From CAJQQY01 sp964564545 (GTDB lineage Bacteria > Bacteroidota > Bacteroidia > Chitinophagales > Saprospiraceae): a stretch of DNA of 64,000 nt. The notes beneath the pieces were generated by a model that saw only the letters and a list, made by a program, of their open reading frames with translations, did not search any database and was not told the origin of the DNA. The DNA lies in contig CAZMBP010000125.1 of the NCBI GenBank assembly GCA_964564545.1, positions 1 to 64,000 on the forward strand, given 5' to 3'. Below are positions 49,082 to 58,276 of the stretch, piece by piece. A program made the translations under genes and the position numbers. Position 1 is the stretch's first letter, and every line of letters starts with the position of its first letter.

Positions 49082-50032
49082 ATGAAAAAAATATTAACGA
49101 TTTTATTATTCTCTATTCTATTATTCAGTTGTGAAGAGGAGAAAAAAATTAGTGACCTGCCTCCATTACCATCTCCAGTTTTTCCTGAAACTTATATTGA
49201 AATTTTAGGAATTGCTCAGGATGCAGGTTTTCCTCAAATCAATTGTCAAAAAGATTGTTGCAAGAATCTTTGGAGAGATAAGAGTTTGCGAAAAATGGTT
49301 TCTTCTATCGGAGTGATTAATCAAAAATCAAATGAATGTTTTCTTTTTGATGCTACGCCAGATATCAAAGATCAACTAAATATTTTACAAAAAGATCAAT
49401 ATGACTTAGCAGGAGTTTTTTTGACCCATGCACACATGGGACATTATACAGGTTTGATGCATTTGGGTAGAGAAGCGATGGGAGCTAAAAAAGTGCCTGT
49501 TTTTGCTATGCCTAAGATGCAAGAGATGTTAGAACAAAATGCTCCGTGGAGCCAATTAGTTGAATTAGAAAATATAATAATCCAACCACTTCGAGATGAT
49601 TCGATGGTTGTTTTGAAAAGTATAAAAGTAACTCCATTGCAAGTTCCACATCGAGATGAATTTTCGGAAACCGTTGGATTTAAGATTTTTGGAAAAAATA
49701 AAACCGCACTTTTTATTCCTGATATTAACAAATGGAATATTTGGGAACGTAGTATTTTAGATGAAATCAAATCGGTTGATTATGCATTTTTGGATGGTAC
49801 TTTTTATCAAAATGGAGAAATTCCGGGGCGAGATATGAGTTTGATTCCTCACCCTTTTATGGAGGAAAGTATGGCTCTTTTTGATTCACTATCGGAGGGG
49901 GAAAAATCAAAAGTCTATTTTATACATTTTAATCATACGAATCCTGTTTTACAAAAAGAAAGTGAAGCAAGAGAGGAGGTGGAAAAACGAGGATTTCAGG
50001 TAGCTAACGAAGGGCAAATTTTTGAGATGTAA
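49082..50032 (+). CDS. PqqB-like metallo-beta-lactamase-fold lipoprotein
   Basis: A 316-residue protein. The ATG at 49082 begins a lipoprotein signal (MKKILTILLFSILLFSC); an upstream in-frame ATG at 49028 would translate the inverted repeat and is rejected. The core resembles PqqB: ILGIAQDAGFPQINCQKDCC, the metal-site-like FLTHAHMGHYTGLMHLGREA, VPVFAMPKMQEML, VPHRDEFSETVGFKI and YFIHFNHTNPVL. It keeps the H-x-H-x-x-H pattern without the usual aspartate, as PqqB does. No pqqA, C, D or E gene is near, so cofactor synthesis is unlikely. A surface-anchored hydrolase of unknown substrate is more probable. Confidence 0.88.
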   Translation: MKKILTILLFSILLFSCEEEKKISDLPPLPSPVFPETYIEILGIAQDAGFPQINCQKDCCKNLWRDKSLRKMVSSIGVINQKSNECFLFDATPDIKDQLNILQKDQYDLAGVFLTHAHMGHYTGLMHLGREAMGAKKVPVFAMPKMQEMLEQNAPWSQLVELENIIIQPLRDDSMVVLKSIKVTPLQVPHRDEFSETVGFKIFGKNKTALFIPDINKWNIWERSILDEIKSVDYAFLDGTFYQNGEIPGRDMSLIPHPFMEESMALFDSLSEGEKSKVYFIHFNHTNPVLQKESEAREEVEKRGFQVANEGQIFEM

Positions 50033-50076
50033 AAGTAGGTCTCTATCTCTCATAGAAATTAAAATCTAAACTAAAA

Positions 50077-50106
50077 AAGAGTTGCAAATAAACATTTGCA
50101 ACTCTT
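50077..50106 (+). terminator. Hairpin downstream of the PqqB-like gene
   Basis: A perfect 13-bp stem AAGAGTTGCAAAT / ATTTGCAACTCTT with the loop AAAC, 44 bp after the stop. The T run is weak, so termination may be partial. Confidence 0.6.
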
Positions 50107-50316
50107 AGGTTTCTGATCTCTACGTTTTTAATCGTGAAGATTATATTTTTTTGCGTGTGTAGAGAATAAATAATAGTGATTTTAGAATAGCCCTTCTTTT
50201 TAGATTATCTAATCAGGCTATAACCATAGTGCAAGAGCGGCGCTAAGGTATATAAAATTTTAGTAATGTGTTATTTTTAAAATGTAAAAACTTATCTTTT
50301 TATAAAAAATACGATT

Positions 50317-50568
50317 ATGATTAAACTACTCATTTTTGCCATTCCTTTGTTTTTTGTTTTTCTGTTTATCAATGAATATTTAAAACAAAAAAGGGCAGCA
50401 GAAGAAAACTGGAATAACCAATGGGAAGAGAAAAAGAAGAATTTCCAAAAGGAAAAAGAAATTATAGCGAAGGAAAAAGAGATCCTTAAACTGAAGCAAA
50501 AGCTAAAAGAAACTAAAGAAGCGGATAAATTGAAGAATCCTAACTCTTCTGACTTTAGTAGCAATTGA
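50317..50568 (+). CDS. Small membrane-anchored coiled-coil protein
   Basis: An 83-residue protein. One N-terminal membrane helix (IKLLIFAIPLFFVFLFINEY) is followed by a long, strongly charged helix rich in K and E (KRAAEENWNNQWEEKKKNFQ and onward) with heptad-like spacing, and a polar tail. No known domain. The reading frame has no internal rare pattern and starts with an ATG after an A-rich stretch, but no promoter box was found. Charged coiled-coil sequences of this sort can be chance products of A-rich DNA; the clean helix plus coiled coil makes a real gene more likely. Confidence 0.55.
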   Translation: MIKLLIFAIPLFFVFLFINEYLKQKRAAEENWNNQWEEKKKNFQKEKEIIAKEKEILKLKQKLKETKEADKLKNPNSSDFSSN

Positions 50569-50631
50569 TGCTTTTTATATCCAATCGAAGTATTCTTAAT
50601 GCTGTTTAAAATAAATTCAGGATTGAAGTTT

Positions 50632-51519
50632 TTAATTTATTTTAAATACATGATATGTCCTAGACCATTGGGCAACTTGACTAGGTTTAATAGATATGTC
50701 AAAAAATAATTCAGGACTAATCACATGTTTCCATCCCCAAAGATTTATTCTGTTGGTTTGAAAACTTCCTGTTTCACTCATTCCTATTTTGCTTTTTAAG
50801 TTGATTAATTCCCAGTTTGCCTCTGCTTTTTCATTACCTGATAGATTACTGAAAAAGAATTCTTCTTCTAGGAAGTTGTTAAATGTAATTTCGTTTTGCT
50901 TAATATCAACTTTTTGTTCGGGGTTAACGGTCTCTCCAAACAGCTGAGGTCTTAATTGAAAGGGAAATTTTAAAATATAATTGCTTCCGATTTGATCCTT
51001 ATTTATTGCTGCGAAATTGTGGCCGTATTCATTCGTAATGATATTTTTTTCGCCCGTATTTTGTAATTCATATTTAAAGATAAAACCACTTTCGAGTAAT
51101 TCAATTTCTTTTTTTAAAAGATAGGAATAGCCATTAACAGCCTCCGATTTACAAATAATTATGATCCTATTCGATTCTGTTTTAATTTCAAAATCTGCCG
51201 GTTTGACCTCGTAGTTTTTACTAAACAAATAGGGTTGCTGGTCATGTTTTTTTAAAAGCCCAATACCTATTTTGTGAAACCAATCACCTGTTTTGGTTTC
51301 TTCAAATCCTAAAGCATTATCAATTCCAAATTCATTGTAAAACCCTTTTCCAAACAAATGCTCATCTTCGCAATCAGTTCTTTCGACACTTGATAAAAGT
51401 ATATTTTGAAATTTTACATTTACAATTTTTCCAGTCCAATCAAATCGTGAAAAATTATAGTTTTCAAGAGGAAGGTCAATTTGAATTTCCAAATTTTTGT
51501 TTTTAAGTATATGTCCCAT
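50632..51519 (-). CDS. Aldose 1-epimerase-like (galactose mutarotase-fold) protein
   Basis: A 295-residue soluble protein, no signal peptide. The order of strands and the segments LEIQIDLPLENYNFSRFDWT, LFGKGFYNEFGIDNALGFEE, YLLKKEIELLESGFIFKYEL, NEYGHNFAAINKDQIG and INLWGWKHVISPELFFDISI resemble the galactose mutarotase-like superfamily. The NEYGHNF histidine and the early glutamates could be catalytic. No close named enzyme comes to mind. It may act on a sugar or be a non-catalytic homologue. A TACCTTTG box lies 53 nt before its ATG, supporting it as a single-gene unit. Confidence 0.75.
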   Translation of the reverse strand: MGHILKNKNLEIQIDLPLENYNFSRFDWTGKIVNVKFQNILLSSVERTDCEDEHLFGKGFYNEFGIDNALGFEETKTGDWFHKIGIGLLKKHDQQPYLFSKNYEVKPADFEIKTESNRIIIICKSEAVNGYSYLLKKEIELLESGFIFKYELQNTGEKNIITNEYGHNFAAINKDQIGSNYILKFPFQLRPQLFGETVNPEQKVDIKQNEITFNNFLEEEFFFSNLSGNEKAEANWELINLKSKIGMSETGSFQTNRINLWGWKHVISPELFFDISIKPSQVAQWSRTYHVFKIN

Positions 51520-51571
51520 ATTATGAATTTCAGAATAAATTAAACTTACGAATCGCCAAAAATAATGAAGA

Positions 51572-51579
51572 CAAAGGTA
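51572..51579 (-). promoter_or_regulatory. -7 promoter box for the mutarotase-like gene
   Basis: TACCTTTG on the reverse strand, full match to TAnnTTTG, 53 nt before the ATG at 51519. Confidence 0.6.
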
Positions 51580-51717
51580 TCTTTTAAATGGAAAAAAGCG
51601 TTTTTTGCTAAAAGTGGGTGTTAATTAATCATAACGAGTTGTTAACTAAAAGGAATGAGTTTCTTTTTGGGAAATAATCGTTTAATTTTCGACATCGTTA
51701 TTTAAAAGTCCCAAATT

Positions 51718-52383
51718 ATGTTTAAAATTCTTACAAATGCTATTTGGTTATTTCTTGGTTTAGGAATCTTCATGCTCATGAGTGATGCAATGAGAACTAA
51801 TGTTGCGTTTGCTGATTATTATACTACTTCTTTAAAGATTTACCTATTTGCCATAGGCGCTTATCTGGTTTTAAAAAGAGTGCTCTTTTATCGACTGAAA
51901 GGAAACATTAATATTGTCAGTTTAGGAAAAAAGAGTGATTACCAAAATAATTTATTGATTCAAGGTTGTGTCCTAGCATTAATAGGTTTGGGTTTTGTTC
52001 AAGCCTACGGAAGTTTAAGAAGTGTGGATACCTTGGTAATTACTTTGCTAGGATTATATTATTGGGCACAAATTGTATTAAATTCTAACCCAACTATTTA
52101 CTTGGATGATGATTCATTTTCTTACGATGATTATTTTATTGATAAATGGAACTGGGCAGAACTGAGTCGGATTGATTTAGAAAATGAAAAGCTACGGTTG
52201 ATTGGGTTGGAAAAAGATTTTGAATTAGACTTTGATTTGGTGGATGAGGTAGATTATCGGAAGTTGACGGCGGAAGTGGAATATGATGTTTTGGATGGAG
52301 AATTTGGAAAAGATAAAAGTTCAAAATCTTTGGTAGAAATAATTGAAAGCTATGCAAAGAACTTTAATGTTCCAGTTGCTTAA
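51718..52383 (+). CDS. Four-helix membrane protein of unknown function
   Basis: A 221-residue protein. Four predicted membrane segments lie in the first 125 residues (IWLFLGLGIFMLM; YLFAIGAYLVLKRVLFY; IQGCVLALIGLGFVQAYG; LVITLLGLYYWAQIVL). A cytoplasmic part of about 95 residues follows, with strands YLDDDSFSYDDYFIDKWNWA and LRLIGLEKDFELDFDLVDEV like a PH or YcxB-like domain. I do not recognise the family. It is divergent from the mutarotase-like gene and ends in a terminator. Confidence 0.7.
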   Translation: MFKILTNAIWLFLGLGIFMLMSDAMRTNVAFADYYTTSLKIYLFAIGAYLVLKRVLFYRLKGNINIVSLGKKSDYQNNLLIQGCVLALIGLGFVQAYGSLRSVDTLVITLLGLYYWAQIVLNSNPTIYLDDDSFSYDDYFIDKWNWAELSRIDLENEKLRLIGLEKDFELDFDLVDEVDYRKLTAEVEYDVLDGEFGKDKSSKSLVEIIESYAKNFNVPVA

Positions 52384-52386
52384 ATG

Positions 52387-52412
52387 AAAAACGGATTTCC
52401 AGACCCGTTTTT
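52387..52412 (+). terminator. Terminator after the four-helix protein
   Basis: Stem AAAAACGG / CCGTTTTT with a 10-nt loop and T run, 4 bp after the stop. The loop holds ATTTCC, a word also found in the 56.8 kb repeat (ACGGATTTCC). Confidence 0.65.
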
Positions 52413-52637
52413 ATGGAACCAATTGACGGAATAGGATATCCGTCCAACTTAGAATCTCTTATTCCTTTCCTATTTTTTTAATCATTTTAGAGATAAAGTT
52501 TATGACTGCGAGTTGTCTATTTCGCATTAAAGCATTGATAATATGATTTGATGTAGCTGTGATGTAGCATTAAAAATGAAGGTTGATATTTTTATATCTA
52601 GGTTTAAGTCATTATTGAATAACTAAAAGACTTTGAT

Positions 52638-55600
52638 ATGAAAATCAACAGATCACTCCATTTTTTATTTCCCTTTCTTTTTTTATTAGGAATATCTCCA
52701 AGTTTATTTAGCCAAGTTGTCAATGTGGGTAGCGGAAGTTATACTACTACGTTTCCTGGTGTAGATGCTGCAGGTAGAAATACATTTCCTCAGGGGACAC
52801 CTTTTTTGACAGGAGCGGCTTCGAATAAACCAGTTCCTACAAATGATTGGTGGTCACATAAGGTGAAAAATGAACATTCAGATAATTTATTTAATTATCC
52901 ATTTACTTTAAAAACAGTTAATAATGGATTGGTTGTGACTTATATTCCTTGGGGAGTGATTGATGATATTCAACCAGTTGTTGTTGGAGTCTCAGGGTTG
53001 AATGCTACTGCTGCCAATGTTTCGGATTTTACAGATTGGACGGTAGAAATGGATTGGAGTAATTCAACTCATAATTTTACAACAACTGCGGGGATAGGAA
53101 TGCCTTTTCTATATTTTACAAAAAATGCAGATGATGTAGCGGAGATTAAGGTAAATGAAGGAACGGTAACTATTGTGGATGAAATGATGATTATTGAAGA
53201 CGCAAGATATGAAGCAGATTTTGCAGTTTATGCTCCGACGGGAAGTAGTTGGGTGCAGAATGGAAATGTTTATACTTCTGATTTGAATGGTGAAAATTAT
53301 TGGTCATTAGGATTCATTCCGTTGGATGCTACGGATGTTACTACTGTTGCCAATGAGTACAAACAATACGCTTATGTTTTTCCATCAGAAACAAAAGTTG
53401 AATGGTCATATGACGAAGCCACTTCAATTGTTACTACAGAGTTTTTAGTAGAAACAGATGTTAAAGAAGGTCTTGATTCTACTATGCTTTTGGGATTATT
53501 GCCACACCAATGGGACAACTTAAGTGGAACTTCTCCAACGCCAGATCAAGCCTCTTATCAGACAGTTAGGGGTGAATTAAAAACGCTCAACGGAAATACA
53601 TTTACAGTCGAAAATACTTTTCATGGTATTTTACCAACCTTACCATATTTGGATTATTACAGCGATGGATTTAGTCCTGCGCAACTACAAACTAAAATCC
53701 AATTATTAGAAAATGATGCATTGAATAGTTGGACAGATTCTTACAACGAGGGTCAGGAAATGAATCGCTTAATTCAAACGGCAAGAATTGCAGAATTTAC
53801 TGGCGATACTATTGCGTTGAATAAATTACGAGCAACGGTACAAACTCGCCTTGAAAATTGGCTAGGTTATAATGCAGGAGAGATTGCTTTTTTATTTTAC
53901 TATAATGACACTTGGTCAGCTATGTTGGGGTATCCAGCAGGACACGGGCAAGATGCAAATATTAATGATCACCATTTTCATTGGGGGTATTTTATTCATG
54001 CAGCTTCCTTTGTAGAACAATTTAATCCAGGCTGGGCAGCAGAGTGGGGAGGAATGATTGATTTGTTGGTTCGAGATGCATCTAACCCTAGTCGTCAAGA
54101 TGACTTGTTTCCATTTTTACGAAATTTCAGTCCTTATGCAGGGCATTGTTGGGCAAATGGTTTTGCCTCTTTTCCACAAGGAAATGATCAAGAATCGACT
54201 TCTGAAAGTATGCAATTTAATTCTTCATTAATTCATTGGGGATCCATTACGGGTAATGATTCAATTAGAGATTTGGGAATTTATTTATACACTACGGAGC
54301 AGACCGCGATAGAAGAGTATTGGTTGGATGTGCATGAACGTAATTTTCAACCGACTCAACAATATAGTTTGGTTTCTCGAGTATGGGGAAATAGTTATGA
54401 TAATGGTACTTTTTGGACAAGTGATATTGAAGCTTCTTACGGGATTGAGTTATATCCGATTCATGGAGGGTCATTGTATTTAGGACAGGATACTAATTAC
54501 GTCAATAAACTTTGGAATGAAATAGAACAAAACACCGGCATTTTAACCAATGAACCAAATGTGAATTTATGGCATGATGTGATGTGGGAATATTTGGCAT
54601 TTGTTAATCCGCAAAAAGCGATTGATTTATATGATTCATATCCAGATAGAAATTTGAAATTCGGAGTTTCTGATGCTCAAACTTATCATTGGTTGCATGC
54701 TATGAATGTTTTAGGAAATGTGGATGCATCGTTGACAGCGGATCATCCATTAGCAGCAGCATTTAATAAAAATGATTCTATTATTTATGTTGGACAAAAT
54801 TATGGTTCAGATAGTATTGATGTCAATTTTTCTGATGGCTATATTTTGCAAATACCACCAAATACCCTAGCCACAAGTTTGGATATTAATTTAAGAGGAT
54901 CATTAACATCTAGTTTTCCAAGAGCTCATCCAGATGGTAGTGTTGACTTGACTACAGAGGTAAATGATGGAACCGCAACCAAAGTAGAATTTTATGATGG
55001 GGAAGATTTTATTGGTGAAATCACCCAAGCGCCTTATGTAATTACAGCAGGTAATTTATCGGTTGGAAAACATAATTTTTATGCAAGAATTTATGAAGGC
55101 ACTAATTATGTCATTACCAATATCGTAGTTGTAACAGTTGGTGATCAAGTACCTTATTACGGAATACCTACTGAAATTCCAGGAACACTCTATGCAGGTG
55201 ATTACGATATTTTTGAAGGAGGAAATGGAAATGGTATTTCTTATCTTGATTTGACAGTTGCGAATCAAGGAGACTTTAGATTAGATGAATATGTTGATGC
55301 ACTTGATGATGTTTCAGAAGGTCATGGTGTTGGTTGGATTTCTTCAGGCGAGTGGTTAGAATATACGGTTGATGTTCAGCAAGCTGGAAATTATGACCTC
55401 GAATTTAGGTATGCTTGTGATAATTCAGCTGGTGGTGGACCATTTAATATTGAATCAGATGGTATTATAGTTAGCGCTGGAATAACTGTTAATAATACAG
55501 GTAGTTGGTCGAGTTGGGCAACAAAGACAGTAAGCAATATCCCATTAAAAAGTGGCCGCCAAGTATTGCGATTATATTTTAATAATGGTGAAGTAAATAT

Positions 55601-56753
55601 TGGGGCATTCACATTTACTTATAATTCTCCACTAAGTTATGATCAACCGATTGCAAATGCTGGAGATAATCAAATCATTGTGTTGCCTCAAAGTACTGCT
55701 ACTCTAGATGGAACAACAAGTAGTGATCCAGGAGGAGGAAATCTAACATATAATTGGACACAAATTTACGGTCCTTCCGTATTGAATTTTTCAAATAATC
55801 AAATAGCAACACCAGATATTTCTTCATTAATAGAGGGGGTATATTTAATGCAGTTGGAAGTTGATAATGGTAGTTATACTGATATTGATGAAGTATATAT
55901 TATTTCGAGCACCACAAATAATGTTGCTCCAACGGTTGCTATCCTTACACCATTTGATAATTCAGAATTCTACGAAGAAGAAATTATTACGATTGAAGTA
56001 TTAGCTTCAGATTTGAATGACAGTATTCAGCAAGTGAAGTTTTATGCTAATGGAGACTTCTTATCTACAGTAACACAGTCTCCATTTAATACTGATTGGA
56101 TGCCTGAAATTGGAAACTATTCTTTGACGGCTATTGCTTATGATAATAATGGAGACTCTACCATTTCAAGTATGGTAAATGTAGATATAATTCCTGCACC
56201 TTCTTGTTATGGTACATCTTGGGATGGGGACTTTGATTATTTATTTTCACCTGATGATAATAATCCGACTTTAACCTTTATACCTTCTCAGCCTGGCGTT
56301 GGCTCACCAACCTGTATTTTGTATTATGGTACAGATCCTGGAAATCTACCAGGTTATATTGTTACCCCAAATGTGCCTTACACCCTTAACGCTGCAGAAG
56401 GAACCAGAATTTATTTTTACTATACCTATTCTTTCCCTGGAGCGGGTGAGAAGAACAATGCAGCGAATCAAGATACATACGTTATTGGTACGTGTAAAGA
56501 ATTTACTTCGATCAAGGAATTACAAAATATGAACTTGAAGTATTATCCAAATCCAGTAACCGATAATTTAAATATAGAATTACCTGAAGGCAAGAATGAA
56601 ATAACAGTTTATAGTCTTACGGGAAAAATACTGTCGAGAGCGATTGTTTCTGAACGTCTATTTACCTATGATATGAGAAAATTTCCATCAGGAATGTATT
56701 TAGTTTCAGTAATCAATAATGGAGAAAAAGCGATACTAAAAGTAATTAAATAA
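52638..56753 (+). CDS. T9SS-secreted GH81 endo-beta-1,3-glucanase with carbohydrate-binding modules
   Basis: A 1371-residue exported enzyme. Signal peptide 1-26. Residues about 45-740 match GH81 laminarinases: KPVPTNDWWSHKV near the start, LGYPAGHGQDANINDHHFHW then GYFIHAASFV, and CWANGFASFPQGNDQESTSE with the catalytic glutamate region. Then an Ig-like domain (about 753-834), a CBM6-like module (about 840-992, with GVGWISSGEWLEYTVDVQ), a PKD-like domain (about 1004-1087), another Ig-like domain (about 1099-1184) and a CBM56-like module (about 1190-1287, YYGTDPGNLPGY, FYYTYSFPGAGEKN). A type A sorting domain ends it (YYPNPVTDNLNIEL ... GMYLVSV). Target: laminarin or curdlan-type beta-1,3-glucan outside the cell. 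No SusCD pair is nearby. Confidence 0.93.
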   Translation: MKINRSLHFLFPFLFLLGISPSLFSQVVNVGSGSYTTTFPGVDAAGRNTFPQGTPFLTGAASNKPVPTNDWWSHKVKNEHSDNLFNYPFTLKTVNNGLVVTYIPWGVIDDIQPVVVGVSGLNATAANVSDFTDWTVEMDWSNSTHNFTTTAGIGMPFLYFTKNADDVAEIKVNEGTVTIVDEMMIIEDARYEADFAVYAPTGSSWVQNGNVYTSDLNGENYWSLGFIPLDATDVTTVANEYKQYAYVFPSETKVEWSYDEATSIVTTEFLVETDVKEGLDSTMLLGLLPHQWDNLSGTSPTPDQASYQTVRGELKTLNGNTFTVENTFHGILPTLPYLDYYSDGFSPAQLQTKIQLLENDALNSWTDSYNEGQEMNRLIQTARIAEFTGDTIALNKLRATVQTRLENWLGYNAGEIAFLFYYNDTWSAMLGYPAGHGQDANINDHHFHWGYFIHAASFVEQFNPGWAAEWGGMIDLLVRDASNPSRQDDLFPFLRNFSPYAGHCWANGFASFPQGNDQESTSESMQFNSSLIHWGSITGNDSIRDLGIYLYTTEQTAIEEYWLDVHERNFQPTQQYSLVSRVWGNSYDNGTFWTSDIEASYGIELYPIHGGSLYLGQDTNYVNKLWNEIEQNTGILTNEPNVNLWHDVMWEYLAFVNPQKAIDLYDSYPDRNLKFGVSDAQTYHWLHAMNVLGNVDASLTADHPLAAAFNKNDSIIYVGQNYGSDSIDVNFSDGYILQIPPNTLATSLDINLRGSLTSSFPRAHPDGSVDLTTEVNDGTATKVEFYDGEDFIGEITQAPYVITAGNLSVGKHNFYARIYEGTNYVITNIVVVTVGDQVPYYGIPTEIPGTLYAGDYDIFEGGNGNGISYLDLTVANQGDFRLDEYVDALDDVSEGHGVGWISSGEWLEYTVDVQQAGNYDLEFRYACDNSAGGGPFNIESDGIIVSAGITVNNTGSWSSWATKTVSNIPLKSGRQVLRLYFNNGEVNIGAFTFTYNSPLSYDQPIANAGDNQIIVLPQSTATLDGTTSSDPGGGNLTYNWTQIYGPSVLNFSNNQIATPDISSLIEGVYLMQLEVDNGSYTDIDEVYIISSTTNNVAPTVAILTPFDNSEFYEEEIITIEVLASDLNDSIQQVKFYANGDFLSTVTQSPFNTDWMPEIGNYSLTAIAYDNNGDSTISSMVNVDIIPAPSCYGTSWDGDFDYLFSPDDNNPTLTFIPSQPGVGSPTCILYYGTDPGNLPGYIVTPNVPYTLNAAEGTRIYFYYTYSFPGAGEKNNAANQDTYVIGTCKEFTSIKELQNMNLKYYPNPVTDNLNIELPEGKNEITVYSLTGKILSRAIVSERLFTYDMRKFPSGMYLVSVINNGEKAILKVIK

Positions 56754-56793
56754 TGTGGCTAACCAGTTCTTTTAAATTATGGTGATTGCCATA

Positions 56794-56868
56794 AAGTAGG
56801 ACGGATTTCCTAATCCGTTAATAATGTTTTCAAAAATAATTAAACGATTTTGGAAATTCGTCCTACTT
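56794..56868. repeat. Inverted repeat between GH81 and lactate dehydrogenase genes
   Basis: Arms AAGTAGGACGGATTTCC (56794-56810) and GGAAATTCGTCCTACTT (56852-56868), one G-U compatible mismatch in 17. The right arm includes the first bases of the reverse-strand stop codon (56867-56869). The left arm continues into TAATCCGTTA. Confidence 0.8.
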
Positions 56869-57901
56869 AAAACTTCTTTTCCCTCACATGTTTATTATTG
56901 ATTTTAGAAATGGAAGTGGCACCAGCAAGCTGCATATTTCGCATCAGTTCAGTTTGTAAAATATCAATAACTTTTTCTACTCCTACTTGCCCTGCCGCAG
57001 CCAAACCATAAATATATGGTCGTCCAATTCCAACTGCAGTTGCCCCTAAAGCTAATGCTTTAAAAATATCCGTTCCTCGACGAATGCCTCCGTCAATTAA
57101 AATAGGAATTGCTCCATTGATTACTTTTGAAACTTCTTCCAACACTTCGATAGTACTCATATCACTTTCTAATTGTCGTCCACCATGATTCGAAACGATG
57201 ATTCCGTCCACCTCATAATCTAAAGCCATTGCTGCATCTTCAGCAGTCATGATGCCTTTTAGCAAAAGATTCATATCGTAATTTTTTCGAAACCAAGGAA
57301 TGAAATCCCAAGTTAAAGTTGCATCAAAGTCAGCTCCTCCATCTTCAAAATTACCGAGCGCATTTTCTGTTCGCATATTGCCGGTGAGAATTCCAATGTG
57401 TTTTTCTCGATTGCCAGGGACAGGAACATCGATGGTTAAAACAATAGTTTTACAATTATTTTTTTTCGCTTGATCGAGTAGGCGAGTGGTGGTAGTTCGA
57501 TCGGAGGTAGTGTATAATTGGAACCAAGGTGGAGTGTAAACAGCCTCGCAAATTTCAGAAAATGATTTGCTCGTCACGGTGGAAGCGACCGATAAAATAT
57601 TTTTTGCAGCAGCAGCTTTGACTGAAGGAATTTCTCCATCAGAATGAAATAGCCCTTGGAATCCAACTGGTGCTAAATAAATAGGACTTGCATATTTTTC
57701 TCCAAATAATTCAATCGAAGTAGCCACTTCTCGGACATCAATTAATCTCCGAGGACGAATTTGGAAATGTTGGTATGCCTCGATATTTCGATTAAAGGTT
57801 CTCAAATCATCTGCACCACCAACGAGATAGTCAAAGGCATGTTGAGTTAATTTTTTTTGTGACGCGTTTTTTATATCCCAGATGTTTCGGAAATTATTCA
57901 T
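56867..57901 (-). CDS. FMN-dependent alpha-hydroxy-acid oxidase/L-lactate dehydrogenase family
   Basis: A 344-residue TIM-barrel flavoenzyme. Markers are AFDYLVGGADDLRTFNRNIE, RPRRLIDV, PIYLAPVGFQGLFHSDGE, the FMN contacts in FQLYTTSDR and VLTIDVPVPGNREK, and the catalytic motif GIIVSNHGGRQLESDMSTIE with the active-site histidine. ILIDGGIRRGTDIFKALALG and AVGIGRPYIYGLAAAG complete the barrel. Family members oxidise L-lactate, glycolate or similar acids; which one cannot be read here. The length is near the usual 350-380, and the loop that attaches quinone-linked members to the membrane is not obvious. Single gene. Confidence 0.93.
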   Translation of the reverse strand: MNNFRNIWDIKNASQKKLTQHAFDYLVGGADDLRTFNRNIEAYQHFQIRPRRLIDVREVATSIELFGEKYASPIYLAPVGFQGLFHSDGEIPSVKAAAAKNILSVASTVTSKSFSEICEAVYTPPWFQLYTTSDRTTTTRLLDQAKKNNCKTIVLTIDVPVPGNREKHIGILTGNMRTENALGNFEDGGADFDATLTWDFIPWFRKNYDMNLLLKGIMTAEDAAMALDYEVDGIIVSNHGGRQLESDMSTIEVLEEVSKVINGAIPILIDGGIRRGTDIFKALALGATAVGIGRPYIYGLAAAGQVGVEKVIDILQTELMRNMQLAGATSISKINNKHVREKKF

Positions 57902-58276
57902 GAGTTGCTTTTTTGAAAAAACGAATTTAAAAATAATTATTGTTTTAATGATGTTTGTGGTCTTTCAGAGCACAAGTAGGATTCAATTCATTAACAAAAG
58001 TTAAGTTTATTACAAAAGATACCAATCCCTCTCTTAATTGATAGATAAAAATTAATTTTAGAGGACATAGGGGCAAGCTTCATTTCTGTCGTCTTAGTGG
58101 TAACTTAAAGCAATAGAAAAACACTAACTGAACAGAACGCCTATTTTTTAACCCATTTCAAAGATAAATTGCATATCATTATCGAATAATTGTTTTTAAC
58201 TCAATTCAGAAATACTATTTTCACAATCATGTTTTTAAAATACAGCTTATTTAAAAATTACTAAAACCAATTTCAG
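57902..58276. other. 375-bp divergent intergenic region
   Basis: AT-rich; no gene. Two near-matches to the reverse TAnnTTTG box (CAAAAGTTA and CAAAAGATA, each with one extra spacer base) lie near 57995-58020. Nothing else stands out. Confidence 0.35.
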
